This document shows positions 9,397-17,207 of a DNA stretch of 43,046 nucleotides, piece after piece. This stretch comes from Flavobacteriaceae bacterium UBA7446. GTDB lineage: Bacteria > Bacteroidota > Bacteroidia > Flavobacteriales > Flavobacteriaceae. How positions within the stretch are numbered: position 1 is the first letter of the stretch; each line of letters starts with the position of its first letter. Made by a program: the position numbers and the translations under genes. The notes under the pieces were generated by a model. It had not been told where the DNA came from, searched no databases, and saw only the letters and a program-made list of their open reading frames with translations. The stretch is from contig DLPY01000059.1 in assembly GCA_002478685.1 (NCBI GenBank), forward strand, positions 1,743 through 44,788. The letters are read 5' to 3'.

Positions 9397-10122
9397 ATGA
9401 AACCTATACATATTTTAATTTCCACACTTCTTGTTGTTTTCTCTATTCCCACGCACGCCCAATGGGAAAAAATCAAAGGAAACGGAAACGTAGTCACGGA
9501 AAACCGTGATGTAGCCGCATATGATGAAGTTCATGTAAACGGTAATATTGATGTTGTTTTAGTGGATGGAAAAGAAGGGAAAATTACACTTAAAGCGGAA
9601 GAGAATTTTCTCGAGTACATAGAAATTAGCGTTAAAAACGATGCATTAAAAATAAAGATTAAAGACCGCACTGAATTACGCCCTTCAATTGGAAAAAACA
9701 TCTTGATTACCGTTCCAGTCAAAGATGTACATAAACTTGCGATTAATGGCTCTGGAGAAATTGAGGGTAAAGTAACGTTAAATGGGAACAAAATAAAGCT
9801 TCAAGTAAATGGGTCTGGTGATATGGATGTTGACCTAAAAGCAACTGACGTAACAGCCACTGTGAATGGTTCTGGAGACATTAATGTTACAGGGAAAGCG
9901 GATTACTTTGAAGCCATCGTAACTGGCTCGGGCGATATTGACGGGGATGAACTTTTTGTTAATATCTGCAAAGGAAAAGTAGTTGGCTCAGGGGACATAA
10001 AATTCCAAGCCAAAGAAAAATTAGATGCCAAAATTATAGGTTCTGGAGACATTGAAATCAACGAGTCTGTAATTAAAATAGAGAAGAAAATAATTGGCTT
10101 TGGTGATGTCACCAAAAAATAA
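9397..10122 (+). CDS. Secreted head-GIN domain protein (DUF2807)
   Basis: A 241-residue exported protein. Residues 1-21 are a signal peptide ending THAQ. The mature part matches the head GIN domain (DUF2807), a beta-rich adhesin-like fold common in Bacteroidota: RDVAAYDEVHVNGNIDVVLVDG opens it. The second half is a ladder of seven similar rungs of about 20 residues (NGSGEIEG, NGSGDMDV, NGSGDINV, TGSGDIDG, VGSGDIKF, IGSGDIEI, IGFGDVTK), as expected for a beta-helix. The last rung has lost the Ser (GFGD). Function is unknown; cell-surface or periplasmic location is inferred. It is monocistronic, with its stop seven bases from the convergent MFS gene and no terminator visible. Confidence 0.85.
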   Translation: MKPIHILISTLLVVFSIPTHAQWEKIKGNGNVVTENRDVAAYDEVHVNGNIDVVLVDGKEGKITLKAEENFLEYIEISVKNDALKIKIKDRTELRPSIGKNILITVPVKDVHKLAINGSGEIEGKVTLNGNKIKLQVNGSGDMDVDLKATDVTATVNGSGDINVTGKADYFEAIVTGSGDIDGDELFVNICKGKVVGSGDIKFQAKEKLDAKIIGSGDIEINESVIKIEKKIIGFGDVTKK

Positions 10123-10129
10123 ATGGGTG

Positions 10130-11446
10130 TTACAGTGACTGCTTGTTGGTACGCTCTAAACGAATGAGCAATATGGCTCCAAATAGAAAGAATGCAATAA
10201 AAAATAAAATTGCACTTCGCATGCTTCCTGTAATCTGATCAACGGTAGCATACATTAACATTCCAATAACAATCCCAACTTTTTCTGCAACGTCATAAAA
10301 ACTAAAATAAGAAGTTGTATCAAGTGTGATGGGAATAAGTTGGGAGTATGTAGAACGTGCCACCGATTGTATGCCGCCCATGCAAAGCCCTACAAAACCA
10401 GCTACTATATAAAACTCAATGGGTTCGTATATAAAATAAGCACTTACACACAAGGCTACCCAGATGGAATTTAACAGTATTAGGGTTTTGATGTTACCCC
10501 ATTTATTGGCAAGCTTAGAGGAAAGCAAGGCGCCAAAAATAGCAATGATTTGAATGAGTAATATACTGATGATAAGCCCCATTGTTTTCTCCTGCCCTGA
10601 CCAAGAAATTTCCTGTTCACCAAAATATGCAGCCACAATCATTACTGTTTGCAAAGCCATACTAAACACAAAAAAAGCACCCAAATAGCGTTTTAATTGA
10701 CTGAGATTTCGGAGGCTCTTCCAAACTGTTTTAAGTTCTCGATAACCATTAAAGAATATATCTTTAGTGTAAATCTTGTCTTTAAACCCAGGTGGTAAAT
10801 GATAGAATGCAATATGGCTGAAACCAAACCACCATATCCCCACCGTGACAAAAGAATAACGCATAGCTTTTATTGATGCCTCTCCACCTTCGGCTGTAAT
10901 GTCAAACCATTCTGGCTTTAGGACCATAAAGAGATTAATAAGTAGTAACAACACACTCCCAATATAGCCTAATGCAAAGCCACGAGCACTGATTTTATTG
11001 TGTTGTTCTGGGTAGGCAATATCTGGGAGGTATGAGTTGTAAAAAACCAAACTTGACCAAGCGCCAACCAGTGCTAAAAAATAAAACAATAAGCCCCAGT
11101 ATAGGTTGTCAATTTCAAACCAATACAATCCAATGCATGCAGCAGAACCCAAATAACAATAAAACTGCATAAAACGCTTTTTATTACCCATGTAGTCAGC
11201 AATTCCAGAGAGTATGGGGGACCAAATTGTAATAAACATAAAGGCTAGGGCTGTTACATAACTTATAAGAGCAGTGTTTTTAAAAAACATGCCAAACACT
11301 TCCAAATGTGGCTCATCAGCACAAATGTAACCGTAGTAAAGCGGAAAAATAGCCGAGGAAATAACTAGGAAATAAACAGAATTTGCCCAATCGTACGAGG
11401 CCCAAGCGCGTAGAAGCCTTTTGTCCCCTTTTTTGTGTGATGGCAT
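10130..11446 (-). CDS. MFS transporter, UMF1/Atg22-like family
   Basis: A 438-residue inner-membrane protein with about 12 hydrophobic segments. The N-terminus RAWASYDWANSVYFLVISSAIFPLYY is the hallmark of the UMF1 (Atg22-like) branch of the major facilitator superfamily; GGIQSVARSTYSQLIP is its second-half signature. The fungal relative exports amino acids from the vacuole; bacterial substrates are not established, so I assign none. It is transcribed divergently from an alpha/beta hydrolase across a 73-bp gap holding a 22-bp palindrome that begins four bases from this start codon. Confidence 0.88.
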   Translation of the reverse strand: MPSHKKGDKRLLRAWASYDWANSVYFLVISSAIFPLYYGYICADEPHLEVFGMFFKNTALISYVTALAFMFITIWSPILSGIADYMGNKKRFMQFYCYLGSAACIGLYWFEIDNLYWGLLFYFLALVGAWSSLVFYNSYLPDIAYPEQHNKISARGFALGYIGSVLLLLINLFMVLKPEWFDITAEGGEASIKAMRYSFVTVGIWWFGFSHIAFYHLPPGFKDKIYTKDIFFNGYRELKTVWKSLRNLSQLKRYLGAFFVFSMALQTVMIVAAYFGEQEISWSGQEKTMGLIISILLIQIIAIFGALLSSKLANKWGNIKTLILLNSIWVALCVSAYFIYEPIEFYIVAGFVGLCMGGIQSVARSTYSQLIPITLDTTSYFSFYDVAEKVGIVIGMLMYATVDQITGSMRSAILFFIAFFLFGAILLIRLERTNKQSL

Positions 11447-11450
11447 GTAG

Positions 11451-11472
11451 TTTGTTTATTCAAATAAACAAA
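11451..11472. repeat. 22-bp palindrome in the MFS/hydrolase divergon
   Basis: Half-sites TTTGTTTATT and AATAAACAAA are perfect inverted repeats separated only by CA. The palindrome lies four bases upstream of the MFS start codon and about 47 bases upstream of the hydrolase start. It could be an operator for a dimeric regulator or a hairpin at the 5' end of the MFS mRNA. No regulator gene is adjacent. Confidence 0.6.
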
Positions 11473-11504
11473 AAAATGTTTTAAAACAAGAAAGTTAAGA
11501 GTAT

Positions 11505-11512
11505 TACCTTTG
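11505..11512 (+). promoter_or_regulatory. -7 element upstream of the alpha/beta hydrolase
   Basis: TACCTTTG is an exact TAnnTTTG match ending seven bases before the ATG at 11520. Upstream only a TTTT tract about 22 bases away could act as the -33 region. If used, the transcript would have an extremely short or absent leader. Confidence 0.5.
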
Positions 11513-11519
11513 TTGTATA

Positions 11520-12383
11520 ATGGAAAAGAAAAAAAAACATCATCAGGGATTTGCCATTCCCATTTGGTTACAGTTATCATTTAAGATATTGGAGCGTATT
11601 TCTCCCTATTTAGCGATGCGTGTCGCAGCATATATTTTTTCGAAACCGTTAAAATTTAAACTCCCTGAAAAGGAACAAAAAGCTCTAAATTTTTGCCTGC
11701 AAAAAAAAGTATTTATTGCTGATATTAATAGAGAAATTAAAACATATACATGGGAAAATTCTGGTGAAAAAGTACTTTTGATACATGGCTGGAGTGGAAG
11801 AGGAACACAGCTTTATAATATTGCAGAATTACTTCACAACGAAGGATATCATGTGGTTACCTATGATGCTCCCGCGCATGGAAAATCCTCTGGGAAAACA
11901 ACCAATATCTTACAAATGATTGCCACGATTTCGTTTTTAGATAAGTCAATTAATGGTTTTGATTATCTCATTGGACATTCGTTTGGAGCAATGGCTATAT
12001 ACAACTATTGTAAATCCCCTAATAGTGTTAAAAAAATTATAACTATTGGAGCTGCAGACAACATGCGCAAGATTTTTGACAACTATATTTTGTCGCTTGG
12101 ATTACAACAAATAATCTCAGACCGCATGACAAGATACTTTGAAAAAAAACTATCCGTTAAAATTGGTAATTACTCACCATTTGTTGCCGTGAAGAAAATC
12201 CAAATACCAACGCTTATCCTTCACGATGAAAATGACTATGACGTTCCTGTGATGTGTGCAGACAATATTGCAAAGCATCACCCAAATGCTACATTGATTA
12301 AAACTAAAGGGCTTGGACACCGCAGAATTCTTCGTGATGAAAATGTATTGCAACACATCAAATCTTTTATTCAGCAATCATGA
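11520..12383 (+). CDS. Alpha/beta hydrolase
   Basis: A 287-residue alpha/beta-hydrolase fold protein. The nucleophile elbow GHSFGA (about residues 153-158) supplies the Ser, LIHGWSGRG the oxyanion region, the acid is likely Asp in LHDENDYDVPV and the base His in KGLGHRRIL near the C-terminus, so the triad looks complete. The segment before the fold (first 60 residues or so, basic then hydrophobic) suggests membrane association but has no clear signal peptidase site. Substrate cannot be told from sequence; esterase or lipase-like activity is inference. Its stop overlaps the msrB start (ATGA), so the two are cotranscribed. Confidence 0.85.
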   Translation: MEKKKKHHQGFAIPIWLQLSFKILERISPYLAMRVAAYIFSKPLKFKLPEKEQKALNFCLQKKVFIADINREIKTYTWENSGEKVLLIHGWSGRGTQLYNIAELLHNEGYHVVTYDAPAHGKSSGKTTNILQMIATISFLDKSINGFDYLIGHSFGAMAIYNYCKSPNSVKKIITIGAADNMRKIFDNYILSLGLQQIISDRMTRYFEKKLSVKIGNYSPFVAVKKIQIPTLILHDENDYDVPVMCADNIAKHHPNATLIKTKGLGHRRILRDENVLQHIKSFIQQS

Positions 12384-12871
12384 AAACATTTTTTTTAATT
12401 CTAAGTTGCTTATCTCTAGCGCTAAATGCTTGTGGACAAAAGTCTATAATGAAAACCTCAAAAACACCCGCTGATATGAAAAAGACAGACGCTTTTTGGA
12501 AAGACAAACTAAGCCCTGAAGCTTTTCGCATTTTGCGCGAAAAAGGCACAGAATATCCACACACAGGTGAATATAATCTCCACTTTGAAAAAGGAACATA
12601 TGCCTGTATGGCCTGTAAGGAACCCCTTTTTGATAGCTCATCAAAATTTAAAAGTGATTGCGGTTGGCCAAGTTTTGATAATGCTATTGAAGGAAAAATT
12701 CGCTATGAAAAAGACAGCTCTCTTGGGATGGTTCGTATCGAAATTATTTGCAACAACTGTGATGGACATTTGGGACATGTATTTAATGACGGCCCAACTT
12801 CTACGGGCTTACGTTATTGTGTTAACTCTGTTGCGCTAGATTTTGATGCGAAGGATAAAAACATCAAATAG
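12380..12871 (+). CDS. msrB: Peptide-methionine (R)-S-oxide reductase MsrB, lipoprotein form
   Basis: Reduces methionine-R-sulfoxide in oxidised proteins. Residues 1-18 form a lipoprotein signal with lipobox LNAC, so the enzyme is probably anchored in the periplasm or outer membrane rather than cytosolic. The SelR domain follows: FWKDKLSPEAFRILREKGTE, zinc-binding pairs CMAC and CNNC, the CGWPSF motif, GHLGHVFNDGP, and the catalytic Cys in RYCVNS. A possible resolving Cys is the one in CGWPSF. It overlaps the hydrolase by four bases. The lpdA promoter candidate starts ten bases after its stop. A longer internal frame at 12567 is a shadow. Confidence 0.95.
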   Translation: MKTFFLILSCLSLALNACGQKSIMKTSKTPADMKKTDAFWKDKLSPEAFRILREKGTEYPHTGEYNLHFEKGTYACMACKEPLFDSSSKFKSDCGWPSFDNAIEGKIRYEKDSSLGMVRIEIICNNCDGHLGHVFNDGPTSTGLRYCVNSVALDFDAKDKNIK

Positions 12872-12880
12872 CCAATTAGA

Positions 12881-12911
12881 TTTTAGAATAGGTGATCGTT
12901 TCGTATTTTTA
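12881..12911 (+). promoter_or_regulatory. Candidate promoter for lpdA
   Basis: TTTT (12881-12884), a 19-bp spacer, then TATTTTTA (12904-12911), which differs from TAnnTTTG in the last base. It predicts a leader of about 10 nt before the ATG at 12927 and supports that start over upstream in-frame codons. Confidence 0.4.
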
Positions 12912-12926
12912 CACAAACTTTTGCAT

Positions 12927-14318
12927 ATGAGTCAATACGATATTATTGTTTTGGGAAGCGGCCCGGGTGGTTATGTTACCGCTATTCGCGCTTCTCAGTT
13001 AGGATTTAAAACTGCCGTAATTGAAAAAGAAAGCCTTGGAGGTGTCTGCCTCAATTGGGGATGTATTCCTACAAAAGCATTGATAAAATCTGCACAAGTT
13101 TTTGAATACTTACAACACGCCGAAGATTACGGACTTAAAGTAAAAGAATACAACAAAGATTTTGATGCTGTGGTAAATCGCAGTCGCAATGTGGCAGAAA
13201 CCATGAGCAAAGGCGTTCAGTTTTTGATGAAGAAAAATAAAATTGACGTGATTTCAGGCTATGGTACGTTGCTTCCGGGTAAAAAAATTCATGTCAAAGC
13301 CGAAGATGACAGTGAGCAAGAACTTTCCGCACAACATATTATTGTAGCTACGGGTGCGCGTTCGCGCGAGCTTCCAAGCCTTCCGCAAGATGGTGAAAAA
13401 GTAATTGGCTATCGCAAAGCCATGACGCTTGAAAATCAACCGAAAAAACTTATTGTCGTGGGCTCTGGAGCCATTGGTGTTGAGTTTGCTTATTTCTATA
13501 ACGCCATGGGTACTGAAGTTACGCTTGTAGAATATATGCCGCGTATTGTGCCCGTCGAAGATGAAGAAATCTCAAAACAAATGGAACGTTCGTTTAAAAA
13601 AGCAGGTATTAACGTTTTAACAGATGCTGAGGTAACCTCGGTTGATACTTCTGGAAAAGGAGTTAAGGCTACCGTAAAAACCAAAAAAGGGGAAGAAGAA
13701 ATCAAAGCTGATATTGTACTATCTGCCGTTGGCATCAAAACCAACATAGAAAACATTGGTCTAGAAGTTGTTGGTATTGCAACAGATAAAGACAAAATTC
13801 TAGTAAACGATTTTTATCAAACCAACATTCCCGGATACTATGCTATTGGCGACGTTACCGCAGGTCAGGCGTTGGCGCACGTGGCATCTGCTGAAGGTAT
13901 TTTATGTGTAGAAAAAATTGCTGGTCAGCACGTCGAGGCACTAGACTACGGCAATATTCCGGGTTGTACGTACAGCAGTCCAGAAATTGCTTCTGTGGGA
14001 CTTACGGAAGCACAAGCTAAAGAACAGGGCTATGAAATTAAGGTAGGTAAATTTCCGTTTTCCGCTTCAGGTAAAGCGCAGGCGGGCGGCACTACCGACG
14101 GTTTTATAAAAGTAATTTTTGATGCTAAATATGGTGAGTGGCTTGGCTGTCATATGATTGGTGCTGGAGTTACCGATATGATAGCAGAAGCAGTATTAGG
14201 ACGCAAATTAGAAACCACTGGACACGAAGTTCTCAAAGCAGTGCATCCGCATCCAACCATGAGCGAGGCCATGATGGAAGCCGTAGCAGATGCCTACGAC
14301 GAGGTAATTCATCTGTAA
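12927..14318 (+). CDS. lpdA: Dihydrolipoyl dehydrogenase (E3)
   Basis: FAD flavoprotein that reoxidises lipoamide of the 2-oxoacid dehydrogenase and glycine cleavage complexes. The start at 12927 (MSQYDIIVLGSGPGG) puts the FAD-binding GxGxxG at residues 9-14; longer frames upstream add a basic non-homologous tail overlapping msrB. The redox disulfide is in GGVCLNWGCIPTKAL, the NAD-binding GSGAIGVEFAYFY is near 180, the second FAD motif is YYAIGDVTAG, and the catalytic His-Glu pair lies in HPHPTMSEAMMEA. 463 residues is normal. A strong hairpin terminator follows at once, so this is the end of the transcript. No E1/E2 genes adjoin it. Confidence 0.96.
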   Translation: MSQYDIIVLGSGPGGYVTAIRASQLGFKTAVIEKESLGGVCLNWGCIPTKALIKSAQVFEYLQHAEDYGLKVKEYNKDFDAVVNRSRNVAETMSKGVQFLMKKNKIDVISGYGTLLPGKKIHVKAEDDSEQELSAQHIIVATGARSRELPSLPQDGEKVIGYRKAMTLENQPKKLIVVGSGAIGVEFAYFYNAMGTEVTLVEYMPRIVPVEDEEISKQMERSFKKAGINVLTDAEVTSVDTSGKGVKATVKTKKGEEEIKADIVLSAVGIKTNIENIGLEVVGIATDKDKILVNDFYQTNIPGYYAIGDVTAGQALAHVASAEGILCVEKIAGQHVEALDYGNIPGCTYSSPEIASVGLTEAQAKEQGYEIKVGKFPFSASGKAQAGGTTDGFIKVIFDAKYGEWLGCHMIGAGVTDMIAEAVLGRKLETTGHEVLKAVHPHPTMSEAMMEAVADAYDEVIHL

Positions 14319-14320
14319 TA

Positions 14321-14346
14321 AAAGCAACCATTAGGTTGCTTTTTTA
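14321..14346 (+). terminator. Intrinsic terminator after lpdA
   Basis: Perfect nine-base stem AAAGCAACC / GGTTGCTTT around a four-base ATTA loop, running into a T-tract, starting just after the lpdA stop. Confidence 0.88.
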
Positions 14347-14388
14347 TTTTTTGTATCTTTAAATTCTTAACCCAAAAATCCTACTATA

Positions 14389-14835
14389 ATGAACTGCACT
14401 GTATCGCGACTTAACCAACTTATTTCTATTGGTGAAGATTATTTCACTAAAACAGATCAGCAAAATTTAGCAGCAAAACCAAAACCAACACAGTGGTCTA
14501 AAAAAGAGACTTTAGGCCATCTAATTGATTCCGCAAAATATAACTTAATACGGTTTACTGAAATTCATATAAAACCAAAAACATATCAAATTATTGATTA
14601 TGAAGTAGATGATATGGTTCTAATTAATGATTACCAAGGAGCTGAAACAAAAGATCTGACCATGCTGTGGGTAGGTCTAAACAGACAGATTATCCATGTT
14701 ATAAATCAACAGACCGAAAAAACCTTACAAATTAATGCTAGGCTACCAAATCAAAAAACTACAAACCTTATTTCTTTAATAAATGACTATTTAGAGCATA
14801 CGGAACATCAAGTGAAAAAAGTTATCAATGGCTAA
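14389..14835 (+). CDS. DinB-family protein
   Basis: A 148-residue DinB/YfiT-like four-helix bundle. The family's metal-binding His pattern is partly visible: His44 in SKKETLGHLIDSA and the C-terminal pair His137 and His140 in EHTEHQ. The WSKKETLGHL stretch is typical. Members include thiol transferases and damage-inducible proteins of unknown activity, so no reaction is assigned. It has its own short upstream region after the lpdA terminator, with only a weak -7 candidate (TATCTTTA at 14354), and precedes an SDR gene by 31 bases. Codon use is A-rich compared with lpdA. Confidence 0.8.
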   Translation: MNCTVSRLNQLISIGEDYFTKTDQQNLAAKPKPTQWSKKETLGHLIDSAKYNLIRFTEIHIKPKTYQIIDYEVDDMVLINDYQGAETKDLTMLWVGLNRQIIHVINQQTEKTLQINARLPNQKTTNLISLINDYLEHTEHQVKKVING

Positions 14836-14866
14836 ATATTGTTTTACATATAAAAAAGATCTTTAA

Positions 14867-15724
14867 ATGGGAAAGCATATTGTAATCACAGGAGTTTCCA
14901 CAGGGATTGGGCGCGATGCCCTTGGGTTACTACACCAAAAAGGTTATCACATCTACGGTAGTGTTCGTAAAAAAGCAGATGCCAAATTACTTACCAAAGC
15001 ATACCCACAACGCTTTACCCCACTCATTTTTGACGTACAGGATCAAGCTGCTGCAACCCAAGCTGCTAAGCTTGTTTTTGAAGAATGCGACCGCATAGAT
15101 GCGCTTATCAACAATGCGGGTATTGCTGTTCCCGGGCCATTACAATTTGTTAATGAAGAAGATTTCGAAAAACAGATGGACATCAATCTAAAGTCTGTAA
15201 GACGCATCACTAATACTTTCTTACCCCTACTTGGCACCGCAACTGATTTTAAAGGAAAGCCGGGAAGAATTATTAACATCAGCTCTATATCTGGGTTATT
15301 AAGTGTCCCTTTTAATGGCGTTTATTCAATCTCAAAGCATGCTTTGGAAAGCATGACAGATGTTTACAGAAGGGAATTGCGGCGTTATGGTATAAAAGTA
15401 ATAGCGATAGAACCCGGACCAATTAAGACAAAAATATGGGGCAAGAACCTAAACAGCATGGAGCAATTTGTAGACACAGACTACTACGACATCTTACAAA
15501 ATGCCAATAAAATCATTGAAAATACTGAAAAAAATGCCTTTCCTGTATCGCGTACTTCTGATGTAATTCTAAAATGTGTTACCAAAAAACATCCCAAAAC
15601 ACGCTATATCGTTCACAAAAATGCCTTTATTTTTAAAATATTTGCAAACTATTTACCGGACAAATTATTGGATTGGTTTATTAACAGGGCGCTGTCAAAA
15701 GGAAAGCGCCACAGGCCAGTGTAA
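14867..15724 (+). CDS. SDR-family NAD(P)-dependent oxidoreductase
   Basis: Classical short-chain dehydrogenase/reductase of 285 residues. The nucleotide-binding TGVSTGIG lies near residue 8, NNAG near 84, the catalytic Ser in INISSISG, and the YSISK Tyr/Lys pair near 159-163, so the tetrad is complete. The PGPIKT loop follows. The C-terminal extension of about 60 residues, ending in a basic tail, resembles membrane-associated SDRs acting on lipids or retinoid-like substrates, but the substrate is not identifiable. It probably shares a transcript with the DinB gene. Its stop codon directly abuts the convergent aroQ stop. Confidence 0.88.
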   Translation: MGKHIVITGVSTGIGRDALGLLHQKGYHIYGSVRKKADAKLLTKAYPQRFTPLIFDVQDQAAATQAAKLVFEECDRIDALINNAGIAVPGPLQFVNEEDFEKQMDINLKSVRRITNTFLPLLGTATDFKGKPGRIINISSISGLLSVPFNGVYSISKHALESMTDVYRRELRRYGIKVIAIEPGPIKTKIWGKNLNSMEQFVDTDYYDILQNANKIIENTEKNAFPVSRTSDVILKCVTKKHPKTRYIVHKNAFIFKIFANYLPDKLLDWFINRALSKGKRHRPV

Positions 15725-16144
15725 TTAATTAGTGGTAAAACTCTCTATAGCCAAACGGTATACATCCAAGCCAAAACCGAGAATTAAGCCCTTAGCATTG
15801 GGCGTAATAAAAGAAGTGTGGCGAAAATCTTCACGAGAAAACGTATTAGAAATATGCACCTCTACCACAGGTGTTTCAATAGCTTTTATGGCATCGCCAA
15901 TACCAATAGAAGTATGCGTATAAGCACCCGCGTTGAGGATAATACCATCGCCAGAAAAACCATGTTTATGCAATGCGTCAATTAGTTCTCCCTCAATATT
16001 AGATTGAATATAGGAAAACGTGCAACCAGGAAAACGTTCTTTAAGCGTTTCTAAATAAGCTTCAAACCCTTGCGCACCATAGATTTCAGGTTCGCGCTTG
16101 CCCAATAAGTTTAAATTTGGTCCGTTAATAATTGTCAGCTGCAT
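15725..16144 (-). CDS. aroQ: 3-dehydroquinate dehydratase, type II
   Basis: Third step of the shikimate pathway (3-dehydroquinate to 3-dehydroshikimate). The 139-residue protein has the type II signatures: INGPNLNLLGKREPEIYG with the catalytic Arg and Tyr, SNIEGELIDALH, LNAGAYTHTSIGIGDAI, VEVHISNTFSREDFRHTS with the catalytic His and Arg, and the GFGLDVYRLAI terminal helix. Divergent from xerD across a 172-bp gap. A perfect -7 element lies 13 bases before the ATG. Confidence 0.96.
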   Translation of the reverse strand: MQLTIINGPNLNLLGKREPEIYGAQGFEAYLETLKERFPGCTFSYIQSNIEGELIDALHKHGFSGDGIILNAGAYTHTSIGIGDAIKAIETPVVEVHISNTFSREDFRHTSFITPNAKGLILGFGLDVYRLAIESFTTN

Positions 16145-16157
16145 GCTAAATTTTGCT

Positions 16158-16165
16158 CAAAACTA
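16158..16165 (-). promoter_or_regulatory. -7 element for aroQ
   Basis: Minus-strand TAGTTTTG matches TAnnTTTG exactly and ends 13 bases before the aroQ ATG. No TTTG is found at the expected -33 position. Confidence 0.45.
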
Positions 16166-16229
16166 AGAAACTCTTGTGAATCCATCCGATTGTATTAAAG
16201 AAAACATGGGCACAACTTAAAAATGAGCC

Positions 16230-16259
16230 TTTGATTAAAAAAATAGTTTCCATACTTTG
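16230..16259 (+). promoter_or_regulatory. Candidate promoter for xerD
   Basis: TTTG (16230-16233), 19-bp spacer, then TACTTTG (16253-16259). The spacing is ideal, but the -7 box has one base, not two, between TA and TTTG. It would give a leader of about 50 nt before the ATG at 16317. Confidence 0.5.
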
Positions 16260-16316
16260 AATTTCTATGAGTTGTTAATTTTTATCGCGCAAACCAAAAA
16301 ATAGTTAATTTTAAAA

Positions 16317-17207
16317 ATGAAATGGAAAAAAGCTATTGATGCCTATTCTTTTTACCTCCGTTTAGAGCAAGGGCTTTCAGATAACACTATAGAAAGCTAT
16401 CAATTTGATGTAAGCCGGCTGGCGCGCTATTGCGAATCGTTAAAAAGAAAAAACACTCCTGTATTATTGCATGCAGACACACTTAAGGACTTTGTGTTTC
16501 AGCTCTCAAAAGAGGTACAGCCTCCAACACAGTCTAGAATTGTTTCCGGAATTAAGCGCTTTTTTTTGTTTTTACAACTTGAAGGGTATCGAAATGATAA
16601 TCCAACACAACTTTTAGAATTGCCAAAAATTCGCAAAACGTTTCCTGATACATTATCAACACAAGAGGTGGACGCTCTCATCGCAGGGATTGACATCAAA
16701 AGCAAACATGCGTATAGAAACCGGTGTATGCTGGAGCTACTTTATAGTTGCGGACTACGGGTAAGCGAACTTACGCGACTCAATAAATCAGATTTATTTT
16801 TTGAAAAAGGATTGATTCGTATTCGTGGAAAAGGAGATAAAATGCGGTGGGTGCCCGTGGCAGAAAGCACCTCAAAACTTATAGATGAACACAAACTAAA
16901 AGGACAAATGGCATCAAAAGGGTTTGAAGATAGGCTGTTTTTAAATAACAGAGGAAAGGAGCTCACTAGAAATATGGTATTTACAATTGTCAAAAATGCT
17001 GCACTTCGTGCGGAAATCAACAAAAAAATAAGTCCTCACACACTACGTCATTCCTATGCCACACATCTGGTAGAAAATGGCGCAGACATACAACTGGTTC
17101 AACATATGATGGGACATGCAAGTATTACCACGACAGAGCGTTACATTCATATGAGTCAACGACACTTAAAGGAAGCCATTACACGATTTCATCCTCGGGC
17201 AATCTAA
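16317..17207 (+). CDS. xerD: Site-specific tyrosine recombinase XerD/XerC
   Basis: Chromosome-dimer-resolving recombinase acting at dif with its partner and FtsK. The N-terminal SAM-like core-binding domain (about 1-90) begins DAYSFYLRLEQGLSDNTIESY. The catalytic residues are all there: Arg in CGLRVSELTRL near 148, Lys in RGKGDKMRWVP, HxxR in HTLRHSYATHL, the second His in MMGHASITTTERYIHMS and the nucleophile Tyr in the same motif. 296 residues fits the housekeeping Xer proteins, not an integrase; no phage or element genes are near. The aroQ-xerD divergent pair is usual in flavobacteria (recalled). Its stop overlaps the convergent response-regulator stop by four bases. Confidence 0.93.
   Translation: MKWKKAIDAYSFYLRLEQGLSDNTIESYQFDVSRLARYCESLKRKNTPVLLHADTLKDFVFQLSKEVQPPTQSRIVSGIKRFFLFLQLEGYRNDNPTQLLELPKIRKTFPDTLSTQEVDALIAGIDIKSKHAYRNRCMLELLYSCGLRVSELTRLNKSDLFFEKGLIRIRGKGDKMRWVPVAESTSKLIDEHKLKGQMASKGFEDRLFLNNRGKELTRNMVFTIVKNAALRAEINKKISPHTLRHSYATHLVENGADIQLVQHMMGHASITTTERYIHMSQRHLKEAITRFHPRAI

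Noticed and set aside
16317..17207. Tyrosine recombinase as sign of a mobile element
   Set aside because: Length, motifs and the aroQ neighbour fit housekeeping Xer; no att-like repeats or cargo nearby.
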